Shown one piece after another: positions 12,421 to 24,521 of a stretch of 64,000 nucleotides of DNA. The first letter of the stretch is position 1; the number at the start of each line of letters is the position of its first letter. Origin of the DNA: Cryptomeria japonica (taxonomy: Eukaryota; Streptophyta; Pinopsida; Cupressales; Cupressaceae); the NCBI RefSeq assembly GCF_030272615.1, contig NC_081413.1:165598580-165662579 (forward strand), given 5' to 3'. The translations under genes and the position numbers were made by a program. The notes under the pieces were generated by a model that worked only from the letters and a program-made list of their open reading frames with translations, was not told where the DNA came from and did no database searches.

Positions 12421-14032
12421 AGAACTTATGAAAAAAAAATGACAGTGGAAATGATCTTTACTGAACTAGTAACACCTTTGCCAGAATAGAATGTTGAACC
12501 AGTTACTCCGACAGTATCAGAAAATTTAACATTTACTGAAGATCAAGGAAGAGGAACAAAGAATTAGAAGACTCCTAGGTATGTAAGTTTGAATCATTCA
12601 GAAGATCAGATCATTGGGGATAATAACAAAGGAGTGATGACAATAAGAAGATTGGTAGCTGATGAGGTATGTTTAATCTCTCAAGTTGAACCAAGTATTA
12701 GTAATTGAAGCATGTAAAGATGAATGTTGTATGAAAGTTATGGAAGAAGAATTAGATCAGATAGAAAAGAATAACACATGGAATTTAGTTTTTGGCAGAG
12801 GAAGAACCGGTATCAGACAGAGCATAACAGCAAACTCATCTAGCATTTTGATGCAAGTTGTAAGAGTTCATTTTTGTGTTTACAGCAATGTTGTAGTCAA
12901 TGTGTCTACATTTTTGTTGAGCAGTGAGCTCTAGGTAGCTGGCCTTCCTGCATGTGCAGGCCCCTTATTTACTAAGTAATATTTATTCATATGGCCAGTG
13001 AGTAAATATTGTGGGTCACAAATCCCACCGAGGTTTTTCCCTTACCGAGTTTCCTCGCTAAAATATTTGTGTTATGGTGTGCATTGATGTTGATTCCTTT
13101 GTTTCTCTTTACTGCATTATTAATTGTTTACCGGTATGTTAATCTCAGTTACAAAATTGAAAATAAGTTTAAATATTTCATTAACCAGTCTGACATTGAT
13201 TCACCACCCCCCCCCCCACCCCCCCCCCTCTCAGTGTCTTTGGGATTAATCAATTATCTAACATTTAGTTCCCCAACCTAAAAATAAGAATGTTATTGGA
13301 ACTAAATGGGTTCTTAGGAATAAATTAAATGAAGTTGGACAAGTTGTGAGGAATAAAGCTAGATTGGATTGTAAAGGACATTCTCATAATGAAGGAATTG
13401 ATTATGGTGAAACCTTTGCACCAGTAGCTAGGATTAAAGCTGTAAGATTATTTCTTGCCTATGTTGCACATAAAAACTAAAAGGTTTATCATATGGATGA
13501 TAAGTGTTCTTTTCTGAATGGGGATCTTGATGAGGAAGTTTATATTGAGCAACCTGGCCACTTTTCACTTTCAGATGATAAAAACATGGTTTGCAGGTTA
13601 AAGAAAGCCTTATATGGATTGAAACAGGCACCTATAGCTCAGTATGCAAGGTTGAAGAAATATCTTTTAAAACTTGGTTTCACTGAAGGTAATGCTGATA
13701 GTAATCTATATTATAAAGGCACTGATGATGATATATTGATTATTGAGCTCTTTGTTGATGACATCATTTTTGGAGGTGAGGATAAGTTGTGCATAGAATT
13801 TTCAAACAATATGAAGATTGAATTTGAGATGTCTATGATTGGGGAAATGATTTTTTTCTTAGGTTTGTAGATTACTCAGACTAATAAATGTATTTTCATC
13901 TATCAAACAAGTGTGTTAGGGAGTTGTTGAAGAAATTTGGTCTTGAAAATTCTAAACCGGTTGGTACTCCTATGGTTACAAGTGAGAAATTGGAAAAGAA
14001 AGATGAATCAGCACCAGTAAATCCTACAAGAT
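12421..14032 (+). pseudogene. Element B reverse transcriptase remnant, split by a solo LTR
   Basis: Linker and RT start (MEEELDQIEKNNTWNLV, to 12788) continue after the solo LTR at 13264 with [34 protein letters not shown], then FLNGDLDEEVYIEQP, ALYGLKQAP and LFVDDIIFGGED (13493-13870). The catalytic box is FVDD. A stop follows FFLGL at 13870. The frame ends NPTRYK at the C insertion and resumes at 18534 with SMIGGLLYLTQ. Confidence 0.87.
12789..13263 (+). mobile_element. Short solo LTR inserted in B's RT
   Basis: Perfect 5-bp TSD TTTAG at 12784-12788 and 13264-13268. The insert ends TCTAACA and has the ATTGATTCACC plus long C run found near the 3' end of the copia LTRs. Its start (TTTTTGGCAG) is a decayed TGTTGGCA. 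At 475 bp it is much shorter than its relatives, so it probably carries an internal deletion. Confidence 0.8.
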
Positions 14033-14630
14033 ACAAGTGTTAGTCCCAACCAGTGCTGAGAGGGGAGGGGTGAATCAGCATTTTGCCAATTTTAAAAAAT
14101 TAAAATCTTTTAACTCAAGTCAGCACTAACTTAATATTCATCAATACAAACAGTTATTGCAAAAGAACATGCATGCATGCAAAGATACACAGTAACACCA
14201 AGATTTATCTCGTGGAAACCCAAATGGGAGAAAGCCACGGTGTGAGTAGAAACTCACAAAATTTGCACTCTTCTGGAGTACGCCCAGTGAGGAGCCATCC
14301 CTATTAGGAGATTACAAAGACATTGTTATATGCCACCCGGTTAAGGGATTTTATTTAAGGTTTGTTTGTTCCTTTACCCTGTTAAAGGTAGCCTTGTTAA
14401 AGGACTTAGGATCATCAATTAAGATGTCACCCGATTAAGGGATTTTACAAAGGGACCTGTTAAAGTCCACCCGATTAACGGATTTGAGTTGCAATGGGTA
14501 GAAAGCAACAAGAAGTTGATCTGCTGGAATAGCTACTGATAGCTTGATCAGATCACAATGAAAGTCATACTCTATCTGCACTGGTTGTTTCTTATCTGCA
14601 CTACACCGGTTCTCTTCTTATACCCTCATC

Positions 14631-15821
14631 TGATGCAGAGTATCTATCACAAACCATAAAACCTGCATTCAAGGGTAGACTTTAAACTTGAATCAAGAGG
14701 CATATAAAAATATGAATCACTCTTCTCAACTCCAAAACGATTTAAAAAGGTTATATTAAATCCCTACAAACCTTAATTCAAGATTTTAGATCATAAAATT
14801 CACCATAACATGAGAGAACAAATTCTTATTTGCCATGGAATACCCTAGTTTAGGGTTTCATCCTTTAAAAACTGTTTTCACCAAAATAATCACAAAATAT
14901 TCAATTCTTAACCAAATTAAGTAAAAAAAAAAAAATTGGAAAGAAGATTCAGAGACCTTTCCAACAAATATATTCTTTCTTCATTACTATTCCTCATGTG
15001 ACCACACCAAATGTTGCAACCAGACTATTGCTGCCTTCACCAGTCTGCCTTTCACCATGAACCGTAACAAACAATCATCAATAACATTTTACATATTACT
15101 TATAAAGAGAATCTCTTTAGTTAGAATTTATTTTACTGTGTTAAACAAGTTCTCTCCAAATTTCAGCCAAATCCAACGGTTAAATCAAAAGTTATGAAAA
15201 TTTTCTTTAAAATAGGTAACCCTTGGCAAGGTTTTGACAATTATTGTAAAAACAAACAAATCTTGCCAAATACTCCACAAAAATGAGTAAGAAAGGATTC
15301 ATCTGAAATATATTTTATTAATCTACCATTCAATAAAATCTAAATATAAAAATTACACAAAATGTGATCCTCCATGGATCTATGACAGTCACAAATTCCT
15401 TAAAACCTCATGACAGTTTGAGGATTTGATGGATAATCTTTGTCAAATCCCCTCCAAACTGATCTACCTTCTTGATTTCAACCAAACATGGTTTTATAAA
15501 CCATTTCCAACTCCTTTCTAATTACTCCAACCACCTCATAACCAATGGATTTTATTTTTGCACTTTTTGGCAATATTGCAACTTTGCAATTTTTACAATT
15601 TTTTACATAAATGACTCTAACTCTTACATGGACACTTTTAAAACTTCAATATGGACCAAATATGATATCTTTGGACAAAATGGATCATTTAGCCTTACAT
15701 ATTATGATTCAATTGACTCAAATAACCTTAATACATTATGAATGACTCAAATACAATAAATTGTTCATATTATGACTTTTGACCTCCTGGTATGCTTGTG
15801 TGCTTAGGTGTCTCTGCACCA
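14631..15821 (-). repeat. 3' LTR of element D
   Basis: TGATGCAGAG...CTCTGCACCA on the plus strand. Terminal 9-bp inverted ends (TGATGCAGA / TCTGCACCA, imperfect) close the LTR. Confidence 0.9.
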
Positions 15822-16358
15822 TACTCCCAACCTTGAAAAGTTTCCAAGTCCCTTGGAAACATGGGTAAAATGACCTACAAGAAAAAATTTGAGTGAAATT
15901 TTCACCTTTGTCTTCATCTTTACCTCTTTATGCCTCTTTATGCTTCTACTCTCATCTTCTTTATGTTGCTTCTTCCTTCTCAAACAATCTCTTTGTGACT
16001 CCTACCACTGGATTTTGTAGTGGTTGTCACCCAAGTGCTTTTACCAACCATCAATCCACCTCTCCATGCTACATCACCTCACCAACAACCTCCTTGCCTC
16101 ACCTAGGAGTTCTCCTCTTTGCATCTCTCCCTAGTCTCTTGGCAATCAATGGACCATCCCCTGGCCCTAGACCATCCCTTTGGCCCTTGACAGACAGACC
16201 TTGTCTGCCTTCTTGCAGCTAGATGGATGAGCACCTTACAACCAAAAACTCATCAGCAAAAACCAAATAATAAATCCTTCATGGCTAGGTCCTAGTGTGG
16301 ATTGCCTCCTTCGGCACTCTACCCACACACACAAGCTCTTCTAGCTCTGATACCAATT
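15822..16358. other. Internal region of element D
   Basis: 537 bp. The left end holds the PPT (minus strand CTTTTCAAGGTTGGGAGTA, 15840-15822). A 109-codon plus-strand ORF (15893-16222) is Ser/Pro/Leu-rich, starts MKFSPLSSSL and resembles no family I know. It runs antisense to the element and may be chance or captured sequence. Confidence 0.7.
16344..16355 (-). other. Primer-binding site of element D
   Basis: GCTCTGATACCA on the plus strand (TGGTATCAGAGC on the minus), 3 nt from the LTR start at 16359. A perfect match to the initiator-Met PBS. Confidence 0.9.
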
Positions 16359-17560
16359 TGATGCAGAGCATCTATCACAAACCATAAAACCTGCATTCAA
16401 GGGTAGACTTTAAACTTGAATCAAGAGGCATATAAAAATATCAATCACTCTTCTCAACTCCAAACCAATTTAAAAAGGTTATGTTAAATCTCTACAAACC
16501 TTAATTCAAGATTTTAGATCATAAAATTCACCATAACATGAGAGAACAAATTCTTATTTGCCATGGAATACCCTAGTTTAGGGTTTCATCCTTTAAAAAC
16601 TGTTTTCACCAAAATAATCATAAAATATTCAATTCTTAATCAAATTAAGTAAAAAAATAATAATTGGAAAGAAGATTCAAAGACCTTTCCAACAAATATA
16701 TTCTTTCTTCATTACTATTTCTCATGTGACCACACCAAATGTTGCAACCGGACTGTTGCTGCCTTCACCAGTCTGCCTTTCACCATGAACCGTAGCAAAC
16801 AGTCATCAATAACATTTTACATATTTCTTATAAAGACAATCGCTTCAGTCAAAATTTATTTTACTAAGTTAAACAAGTTCTCTCCAAATTTCAGCCAGAT
16901 CCAACGGTTAAATCAAAAGTTATGAAAATTTTCCCAAAAATAGGTAACCCTTGGCAAGGTTTTGACAACTATTGTAAAAACAAACAAATCTTGCCAAATA
17001 CTCCACAAAAATGAGTAAGAAATGATTCATCTGAAATATATTTCATTAATCTATCATTCAATAAAATCTACATATAAAAATTACACCAAATGTGATCCTC
17101 CATGGATCTATGACAATCACAGATTCCTTAAAACCTCATGACAGTTTGAGGGTTTGATGGATAATCTTTGTCAAATCCCCTCCAAAGTGATCTACCTTCT
17201 TGATTTCGACCAAACATGGTTTTATAAACCATTTCCAACTCCTTTCTAACTACTCCAACCACCTCATAACCAATGGATTTCATTTTTACACTTTTGTTGC
17301 ACTTTTTGGCAATATTGCAACTTTGCAATTTTTACAATTTTTGACATAAATGACTCTAACTCTTACATGGACACTTTTAAAACTTCAATATGGACCAAAT
17401 ATGATATCTTCGGACAAAATGGCTCATTTATCCTTACATATTATGATTCAATTGACTCAAATAACCTTAATACATTATGAATGACTCAAATACAATAAAT
17501 TGTTCATATTATGACTTTTGACCTCCTTGTATGCTTGTGTGCTTAGGTGCCTCTGCACCA
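16359..17560 (-). repeat. 5' LTR of element D
   Basis: Near-identical to 14631-15821, with a ~12-bp duplication (TTTTGTTGCAC, near 17291) and scattered substitutions. Confidence 0.9.
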
Positions 17561-18533
17561 TCATCTTTGCACTTTTTCAGTCCTCTACTCATACCCTCGG
17601 CTCTACAATTTGCTGGTCTACTTCACACACACTCTACTCTGCTAAACCATTTAGCACTTCCTCACTCTTCACTCTGCACTTTGGATCGCCTCTCACTGGA
17701 TCTGCTCTTTGCAAAAATTTTGATCAAGAAGTTTTGTATGAACTCAAAATACTTTATACACTCTTTGTTGTTAGCTTCAGGTGTTTCCTTAATCAATGCA
17801 ATCACATATTTTGATAGATTTCAAATTCAAATTCTCTCACTCTTTCTCTGATCGCCCTACAACATTTCCACCAACTACTCATCCAAATTTGCCACTGCAT
17901 CTTCCAAAAATAGTGACTTCTAGTCGAGTCTAGTCTTTTAAATGTGAACAAGAAAATCCACAAGTAATCATGGCCTAACTGCATGATGACTGAAGTTGAC
18001 TTCACCAACCTTTAGTTTTTCATTGACACAAACTCACCAACTCACATTTTGCCATCGCAACTGTGCAACAGATCATTGCTCCGAGATTTATGGTGACTGC
18101 CTATCTTCCTTTTGCTTCACTAGTCTACCGATATCCCACTGCGGTCTTCATTACTAGTTCATCCTTTGATACCAATTTGTAGTATTCCATCGGGCCTCTT
18201 AGCCTATTTGCCAATGAGGTTCTGGTTTGCATAGAACCTCAAGCCTTCTTGCCTAAGTCACCTTCTGTGACTTCATCATCATCAAAAATGGCCAACTTGA
18301 AGACCTAACCTTAACACTGATCTTCTTGAATGAAAGGTTGGTTAGTTTAGTTTGTCTTACCTTGAGCCTATTGAACCTTGATCATCTATCTCTGATTTTG
18401 CATGTTATTTACAAGCCATCACCTTTGCTACTAAGATACACCACTCCACCGGTCAATATTAGTCATCAATGACAAATCTCAGCTAATAAACCGATTCACT
18501 GGATTAACCAGTTTTGTCAATGCCAACAACAAG

Positions 18534-19180
18534 TCTATGATTGGAGGTCTGCTATATTTGACTCAGACTAGACCAGATATAATGAATGTAGTTTTCATTG
18601 CATCAAGATATCAAAGTGATCCTAGAGAAAATCATGAGAGTGCGATGAAAAGGATTTTTAGGTACTTACAAGGAGCATTTGAATATGGTTTGTGGTATCC
18701 TAAAGATGATGACTTTACTTTATGTGTATATACAGATGCAGATTGGGCAGGTGATGTTGATGATCGGAACAACACTTTCGGTGGAGCTTTCTTTCTTGGA
18801 AAGAAACTTATTTCACGAATCAACAAGAAACAATCATGTACTTCCTTATCTACTATTGAAGTTAAGTATGTTGTTGTTGCTACTAATTATATACAAGTTT
18901 TATGAATGAATAAAATGTTAAAGGACATAAAAGTGCATTGCAATGAACCACTCTAAGAAAAAGCACATTTCACTGTGATAACTTTGCTTCTATAAACCAC
19001 TCTAAGAAAAAGCACATATCTATCAAATGCAACTTCTTGAAAGAAAAGGTGGAAGAAAATGATGTTAGATTGGTTTATGTGAACACTAAAGAGGAGATTG
19101 CAGACATCTTCACTAAACCTTTGCCTAAAGAATCATTTGAGTACCTCAGAGACATATTAGGGGTTTTTGCCCCTCTGGTA
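18534..19180 (+). pseudogene. Element B RNase H remnant
   Basis: Reads SMIGGLLYLTQTRPDI, then ASRYQSDPRENHESAMKRI, LRYLQG-like, YTDADWAGDVDDRN, KKQSCTSLSTIEV (18537-18905). It then breaks and ends VNTKEEIADIFTKPLP-like near 19080-19120. The DADWAG acidic site is present. A local duplication (18946-19013) lies near the missing CDNTSAI motif. Confidence 0.85.
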
Positions 19181-19509
19181 GAAACCTGATTGATTCTATT
19201 TGGCATCAATTCGGTATGCATTATCAGAGCTATTATTCATTCTAGATTGATGATGTGATTCTACTACTCGGGGGGAGTAGTTAGTCTTGTGATTCAGAGG
19301 TTTATGATTTTGCTTTGATATTTATGTCAGATTATTCATGTGAAAAACTTAAGGAGTTATATACATTAGGGGGAGAAATTTGCAGAACTTAACTGAGATA
19401 TCATCTACAACGAGAGTATGAATCAGAACTTCATTGCTATATTCTTATGTGGGATATTTGTTTGGCATTTCTTGGCACTTGGATTTTTTTCACATCTAGT
19501 GTTGCCATC

Positions 19510-19527
19510 AAATCCAAAGGGTGAGAT
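19510..19527 (+). other. Polypurine tract of element B
   Basis: AAATCCAAAGGGTGAGAT immediately before the 3' LTR. Confidence 0.8.
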
Positions 19528-20732
19528 TGTTAGCAATTTGATGGAATTGATTATGATGTTTTGACATTGATGTCAATACTAGTTGCTTTGGTTGTTTACG
19601 GGTATCTGGTTGGTCCTGATAGGATGATTGGCTTCTGGTTGGTAAGATCATATGATCTGGTGTGCTTTGGCTTATGGAATTAGCTTAGATCTGCTATTCA
19701 TGCTACTCAGATATATGTTCATTCACTTGGTATTGATTTGGTGATTGGATGCTATCTTATATGCTGGTAAGCTTGGTTTATTGATCCAGTGAGGGTTTCA
19801 CCGGCAGAGCTTTGTTGAAGATCTTTTGATATTATGCATAAGTGGTGTTCGTGCAGCTTCTAGAAGGGATTTAGAATGTTGATGGTGATCGTGTTTGAGC
19901 CTTGACTGATTGGGATCACTTATTTAGTGTGTGTGGACCTAAATTGGGTCCGGTACTATCTAGGTTATGGATCGGCTTAATGTAACATGTTGTTGGAACT
20001 TCTCGATGTATTTTTGAGATGATTTATGGGTTGGATGATATTTGTTTGGTCTTAGGCCAACATGTTTTATAATCATGTAATAGGTTTTATTGTCTAGGTG
20101 GCCAACCTAATTTTTAAGGTTTAGGTTTTGTATATATATGTGTATGATATCATTGTAGATCATGGTATGCAAGTGAATAATGTAATAATCATTCAATCAG
20201 AGGATTTTTTCGATCATAGGTGATTGAGTTGGGTTTATGCAAGAGGTTTAAGACCTACGATATTTAGCTTAACTAGAATTGTACTCAGGAATAGGAGATT
20301 CTATTATTGTAGTTCATTCTTCCTTCGAGATTGTAGTCTGGATTTTTTATGTAGTCAGTGAGACTCCTTTTGTAATGAGCAGTGTGCTCTAGGTTGTTGG
20401 CCTTCCTGCAAGTGCAAGCTCCTTAATTTGTAATCACATACTTACTGCAAAAGTATTATCTGACTGTGGGTAGGCTTCTCATTGTGGTTTTCCCCTTTAC
20501 TAGGTTTTCCACATACAAATGTTGGTGTCATGTGGATGGTAACTATTCTCTAATTGTTGCTTGTGCTTAATTGGTATATCTATTATTCTGGTAATTGGTT
20601 TATCTATTCCATATTGATCTTGTATGTTTTGGTAATAAAGTTTTAAATGCTTAAAGTTTCGGTAATCTGGTGACAACCTAATTTACCCCCCCCCCCCCCT
20701 AGTTGTCCTCTGGTTATTTGAATTGTCTAACA
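19528..20732 (+). repeat. 3' LTR of element B
   Basis: TGTTAGCAATTTGATGG...TTGTCTAACA; keeps both TG and CA ends. C run of about a dozen at 20686-20699. Confidence 0.9.
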
Positions 20733-20737
20733 TCTCT

Positions 20738-22207
20738 TTGTATAATATCCTAGGAATATACCTTCATCTACTCTATTGTCAAACTTTCCAATATTTCCTT
20801 CATCTCTCCGGACGTAGCATTTACTTCCAAATACTTCTAAATACTTAGTTCATAGAATTTTTACATACCATAACTCATATGATGTCTTCCCATATTTATT
20901 CTAAAATAGAACTTTATAGAGATTGTATATTGCAATATGTATTGCTTCTCTCCAGTAAACTTCTGGTAGGTTTTCTTCTTTGAATATAGTTCTAGTTGCC
21001 TCTTGTATAGTCTTGTTTATTCTTTCCAATACACCATTCTGTTGGGATCTCCCAGGGGTAGACATATGTCTCCTAAACCCATATTTATCACAAAAAGTAT
21101 CAAATTCATCAAAAACAAACTATCCTCCTCTATCAGATCTTAAGCATTTGATTCTTCTGTCAACTTCATTTTCAACTCTAGCTTTGAATATCTTAAATTT
21201 TTCTAATGCCTCTAACTTTTCTCTTAAAATGTAACCCAATTCATTCTAGAATGATGATCAGTTAAGAGCATGGAATACCCCTCACCTTGTAAACTCCTTG
21301 TTCTGGTTGAACTGCATAAGTATGTGTGCATCAAATCTAACGGTCATGTAGAAAATTGTTCCTTTCCTCTGAATGTTCACTTTGTCTATTTTCCCACTTG
21401 ACATTCTTTGCAAACACTGTTATCCAATTTAGTCAATCTTGGTAAGTGTCTCACATCTCTTGTCAAACTAATCTTCACCAAATTGTCAAAATTGATGTGA
21501 CACATCCTCCGGTGCCACAACCAACTTTCATTGATATGAGATAACAAGCAATGTCGTATAGTAGCCTCCAATTGATATATGTTTTCACTTGTCCTTTTTC
21601 CTACAACAATAAAAGTTTCAGGTCTCTTCTATATCTCACAACCACCATCATGAAAAACAACATTATAACCATTCTCACACATTTATCGAACACTTAAGAG
21701 ATTATGATGTAATCCTTTCACATAGTATACATTGTCAATATTATGTTTTCCATCAAAAGTAATAGAACCTATTCCAACAATATGTGTTGTTTGATCATCT
21801 CCAAATCTAACAGAACCACCATCATACTTTTCAAGTTTTACAAACTCACTTTTGATACTAGTCATATGATTTAAACATCCACTATCAATCAACCATTCAT
21901 TTCTATCTCTTTTAACATGAGATGTTGACGCAACAGTTTCTAAAATCTTAGATATCTCCTTATTGTTGCTAAGTTTAGATTCATATTTTTCTACCAAGAA
22001 CAAACAATCACCCTCTTCATAATATGACTCATCATTTAAAATACCAACATCATCTTTAACATAGTAGGCTTTCTTATTGAACTTTCCTTTGTTTTCTTTG
22101 AACTTGTGTTTTGTTCCTCTCTTTAGACATCCAGATGCATAATGGCCATGGCTAATATTTCCACACTTAAAAACATTTAAGAGGTAACATAACTTTATAC
22201 TTGTCAA
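20738..22207 (-). pseudogene. Element A protease and integrase remnant
   Basis: Read leftward: zinc-knuckle half GHYASGC, a linker, the intact protease site WLIDSGC (about 21895), VRFGDDQTTHI, NVYYVKGLHHNLLSV, then WLWHRRMCHINFDNLV and VCKECQVGK (HHCC), and an integrase core in fragments to DEGIFLGYYTKR at the B junction. The first catalytic position reads HTY instead of HTD; RSDRGG and NGVLER keep the other two. Multiple stops (e.g. near 21385 and 21683). Confidence 0.85.
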
Positions 22208-23691
22208 TTCCTCTCTTCAACTTTCTTAAAAAAATTGCTTCCATTTCATCTAGGTTCTCATCATCTAAATCTCCATCCAAAGATTTTGTAGCTTTAAATG
22301 CTATCTCAGTTCTGGCTTTGTCTTTACCAAACTTCTTCATCTCGAATGCAGTCAAGGTGCCATACAATTGTTCTCTGGTGAATTTGGATGGATCATAAGT
22401 TTCTTCAATAGTCAAAATCTTGTCATTGTAGCATTTTGGTAAAGTCCTTGTGATATTTTCTATCACATCCTTATCATCCAAGGTGTCGCCAAGATCTCTA
22501 ATCTCATTCACTGCATTGTCAACCTTCTGAAAATCACTTGTTATGTCTTCACCTTCTTCCATCCTCAAGTTCTTATATCTGCCTTTAACAGTTTGCATCT
22601 TAGCTAGATTAACTCTATCATTTCTTTCATAGATGTTTTTCAATCTTTTCCAGACTTCATAAGCAGTATCTAATGAAACAGCCTTCACCAATTCAGTTTT
22701 AGATAGGGAACTAAAGATAGCATACCTTTGTCATTCATTTTATTCATAGTGTAGACACCTAAAATTGTCCTATATAATTAAATAAATATTTTTATTTATT
22801 TAATTATTATACTTATTTATTTAATTAATTAATTAATCATCTTCTAAGCATTTCCTCATTTAAATAAATACTTTTATTTATTTAAATTATCCTTTTTCCT
22901 AAATTAAATAAATATTTTGTTTATTTAATTGATCCCACTTTCTCTATTAATTAAATAAATCTTTAATTATTTAATTAATTCATTAGCCTTTTCTACCCAT
23001 GACAAATGTCACACATCTCTTAATTATTTTCTTACCTAACCTCTTTATCATTTAATTATTTCCTCTACCTATTGTTTAATCCTAGCCGACCATTTATCTT
23101 TTCACCTCTTAATCTTCTCCCTTCATTTCTTACAGTGTTCTCTATATAAGAGGATGCCCTCTTCCTTTTCAACCCTAATCAATGTGTCTAATCAATCCAA
23201 CTAGATAATGATTGGTCAATCAAGCTTTCTTGCAATCAAGCTATCAACCACATTACATTCTTTGTTGAGCTCATGTGCACACATAAAATCTAAGAGCAAA
23301 TATATCAAACAAGATCAATAGAGAGAGAAAAAAATGAAGATTGAAAACCTACTAGACACGTGAATGGAATATTTGATATATTTTGTTTATTTGCATGGTC
23401 TTAAGTATATTCATTTATGTATGGTGGATTTCTTTCATTGTTAAGAAAGGGTTTTTGTGGTTGATCCTTATTAGTCTTTCAATATATTTATTTTTCACTA
23501 TCCATTTTCACCGAATACACTTAGGATTTAATCTCATATGGGGTAGTAGGACCATTTTTCGGCATCAAATAATTAGTCTCCACAGCTTTCCAAGTCTTGT
23601 AACTCAGAGAAATCAAATATCCTCTCATCTTCACTCTCCAGAAACTATAGTTGGATCCTTCAAATGTAGAAATAGTCAATTTATGTGGCAT
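22167..23691 (-). pseudogene. Element A gag, split by solo LTR E
   Basis: Starts at an ATG (23691-23689): MPHKLTISTFEGSNYSFWRV, then KTWKAVE, the standard copia gag opening. After E it continues (22744-22167) with AIFSSLSKTEL, TAYEVWKRLKNIYER, MEEGEDITSDFQKV and LTAFEMKKFG, ending at a zinc knuckle whose first Cys is Val (VFKCGNI). Stops flank the E site. The start is about 45 nt inside the PBS. Confidence 0.85.
22750..23519 (+). mobile_element. Solo LTR E in A's gag
   Basis: TGTAGACACCTAAAATTGTC...CCGAATACA with near-identical TSDs CATAG (22745-22749) and CTTAG (23520-23524), and gag frames on both sides. Very AT-rich left half with repeated TTAATTAAATAAAT. Its start resembles H and the minus-strand start of K's LTR, which suggests a gypsy-type family. 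Confidence 0.8.
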
Positions 23692-23734
23692 CGAATCTTC
23701 CTCGAACGGTTAGTCTCACTTTCTAGGAACCAAA

Positions 23735-23746
23735 GCTTTGATACCA
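23735..23746 (-). other. Primer-binding site of element A
   Basis: Minus strand TGGTATCAAAGC, one mismatch from the usual site, 2 nt from the LTR. Confidence 0.82.
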
Positions 23747-23748
23747 AT

Positions 23749-24521
23749 TGTTGAATATCCCAAACAAATAAGAAGGGGGGGGATCAGTTGTTAATTAAAG
23801 TCTTTATAAGCATGAGAGAGCACACACATGAAACACCAGATTTTACATGGAAAACCCAAGAAGGGAAAAACGATGAAGAATGCTAATTCTCAAATATAAA
23901 ACACATGTTAGGGTGACATTGGTTAAGGTGATTTTTACAAAGGGTGGCTCACAACTAGAATGCTCAATGTACGTGGGCTCACTATCTAGCTAAAACTTCT
24001 AAAAAAGGGCTCACTGCCCAGAAGAAGAAGAAGAAAGAATCCACCACTGAAGCAGAACTGCCACAATGTTGTAATGCCCAAAGAAACCTTTGGCTCATTG
24101 CCTTTGGTACCAAACAACAACACACTACCACACTGCACAACCACAACTTCACATAAACTCGCACAAATTTGTACCAACAGAAAATAAATTTTCTTTTTCA
24201 ATCCACTTTCTTCTATATTTTTCACATTATAATCATCCTTTATTTATACTAATCTCTAAAACAAGAAGTTTCCCAAGCTGTCCAAAGAAATTGTTGCAAC
24301 ACAATTTGAAATAGATCTACACTAAACATTCTCGCAATGGAAAGGAATGAGAAATGGACAACACCACAATGAACAACATCGATCAAACCAATATGTTATC
24401 TATACACCATAATCATCTAAGCAAAAATATAAACATTCAATGTCAATCGGTCCTAGAATGAACATATTTTCAACCATGACTTTGGATGATATCATCACAT
24501 CCTGAATCAGTATAACAAAGA
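23749..24521 (-). repeat. 5' LTR of element A, PBS-side part
   Basis: Starts TGTTGAATATCCC like the 3' LTR and is colinear with 5582-6435, then is cut by F at the AAAGA target site. The remainder lies at 37406-37714. Confidence 0.88.

Larger units (their letters stand above)
14631..17560 (-). mobile_element. Element D: small non-autonomous LTR retrotransposon
   Basis: Two direct repeats (14631-15821 and 16359-17560) flank 537 bp. Perfect TSD TCATC lies at 14626-14630 and 17561-17565. A minus-strand PBS (TGGTATCAGAGC, 16355-16344) adjoins the right LTR and a purine tract adjoins the left one. No gag or pol is encoded, so it would depend on another element's proteins. By hand I count about six differences in the first ~155 bp of the LTRs, making it the youngest in this nest. 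The LTRs are longer than in classical TRIMs. Confidence 0.9.
14038..18528 (-). mobile_element. Solo LTR C, interrupted by D
   Basis: Perfect TSD ACAAG at 14033-14037 and 18529-18533, with B's RT/RNase H frame resuming exactly at the right copy. Plus-strand ends are TGTTAGTCCC and GCCAACA. The G-rich tract near 14062 and GTGGAAACCCAAATGGGAG mark a minus-oriented copia LTR. Without D it is about 1.55 kb and has no internal domain, hence a solo LTR. ORFs at 17518-17851 inside it look fortuitous. Confidence 0.85.
8726..20732 (+). mobile_element. Copia retrotransposon B inserted in A
   Basis: LTRs at 8726-9954 and 19528-20732 share TTGATGGAATTGATTATRATG near the start and GGTTATTTGAA-TGTCTAA at the end. 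TSD-like pentamers GCTCT (8721-8725) and TCTCT (20733-20737) flank it. A's integrase frame continues across it (DEGIFLGYYTKR to the right, KDYRC to the left), confirming insertion within A. Internal order is PBS, gag, PR, INT, RT, RNase H, PPT. It contains the short solo LTR and the C/D nest; without these it is about 7 kb. Confidence 0.92.

Noticed and set aside
17518-17851. Two overlapping plus-strand ORFs of about 100 codons
   Set aside because: They cross the D/C boundary and its TSD, so they cannot be a real gene.
14038-18528. C as a full element with D as its internal domain
   Set aside because: D has its own TSD, PBS and LTR pair, and the two halves of C join into a single LTR; C is a solo LTR.
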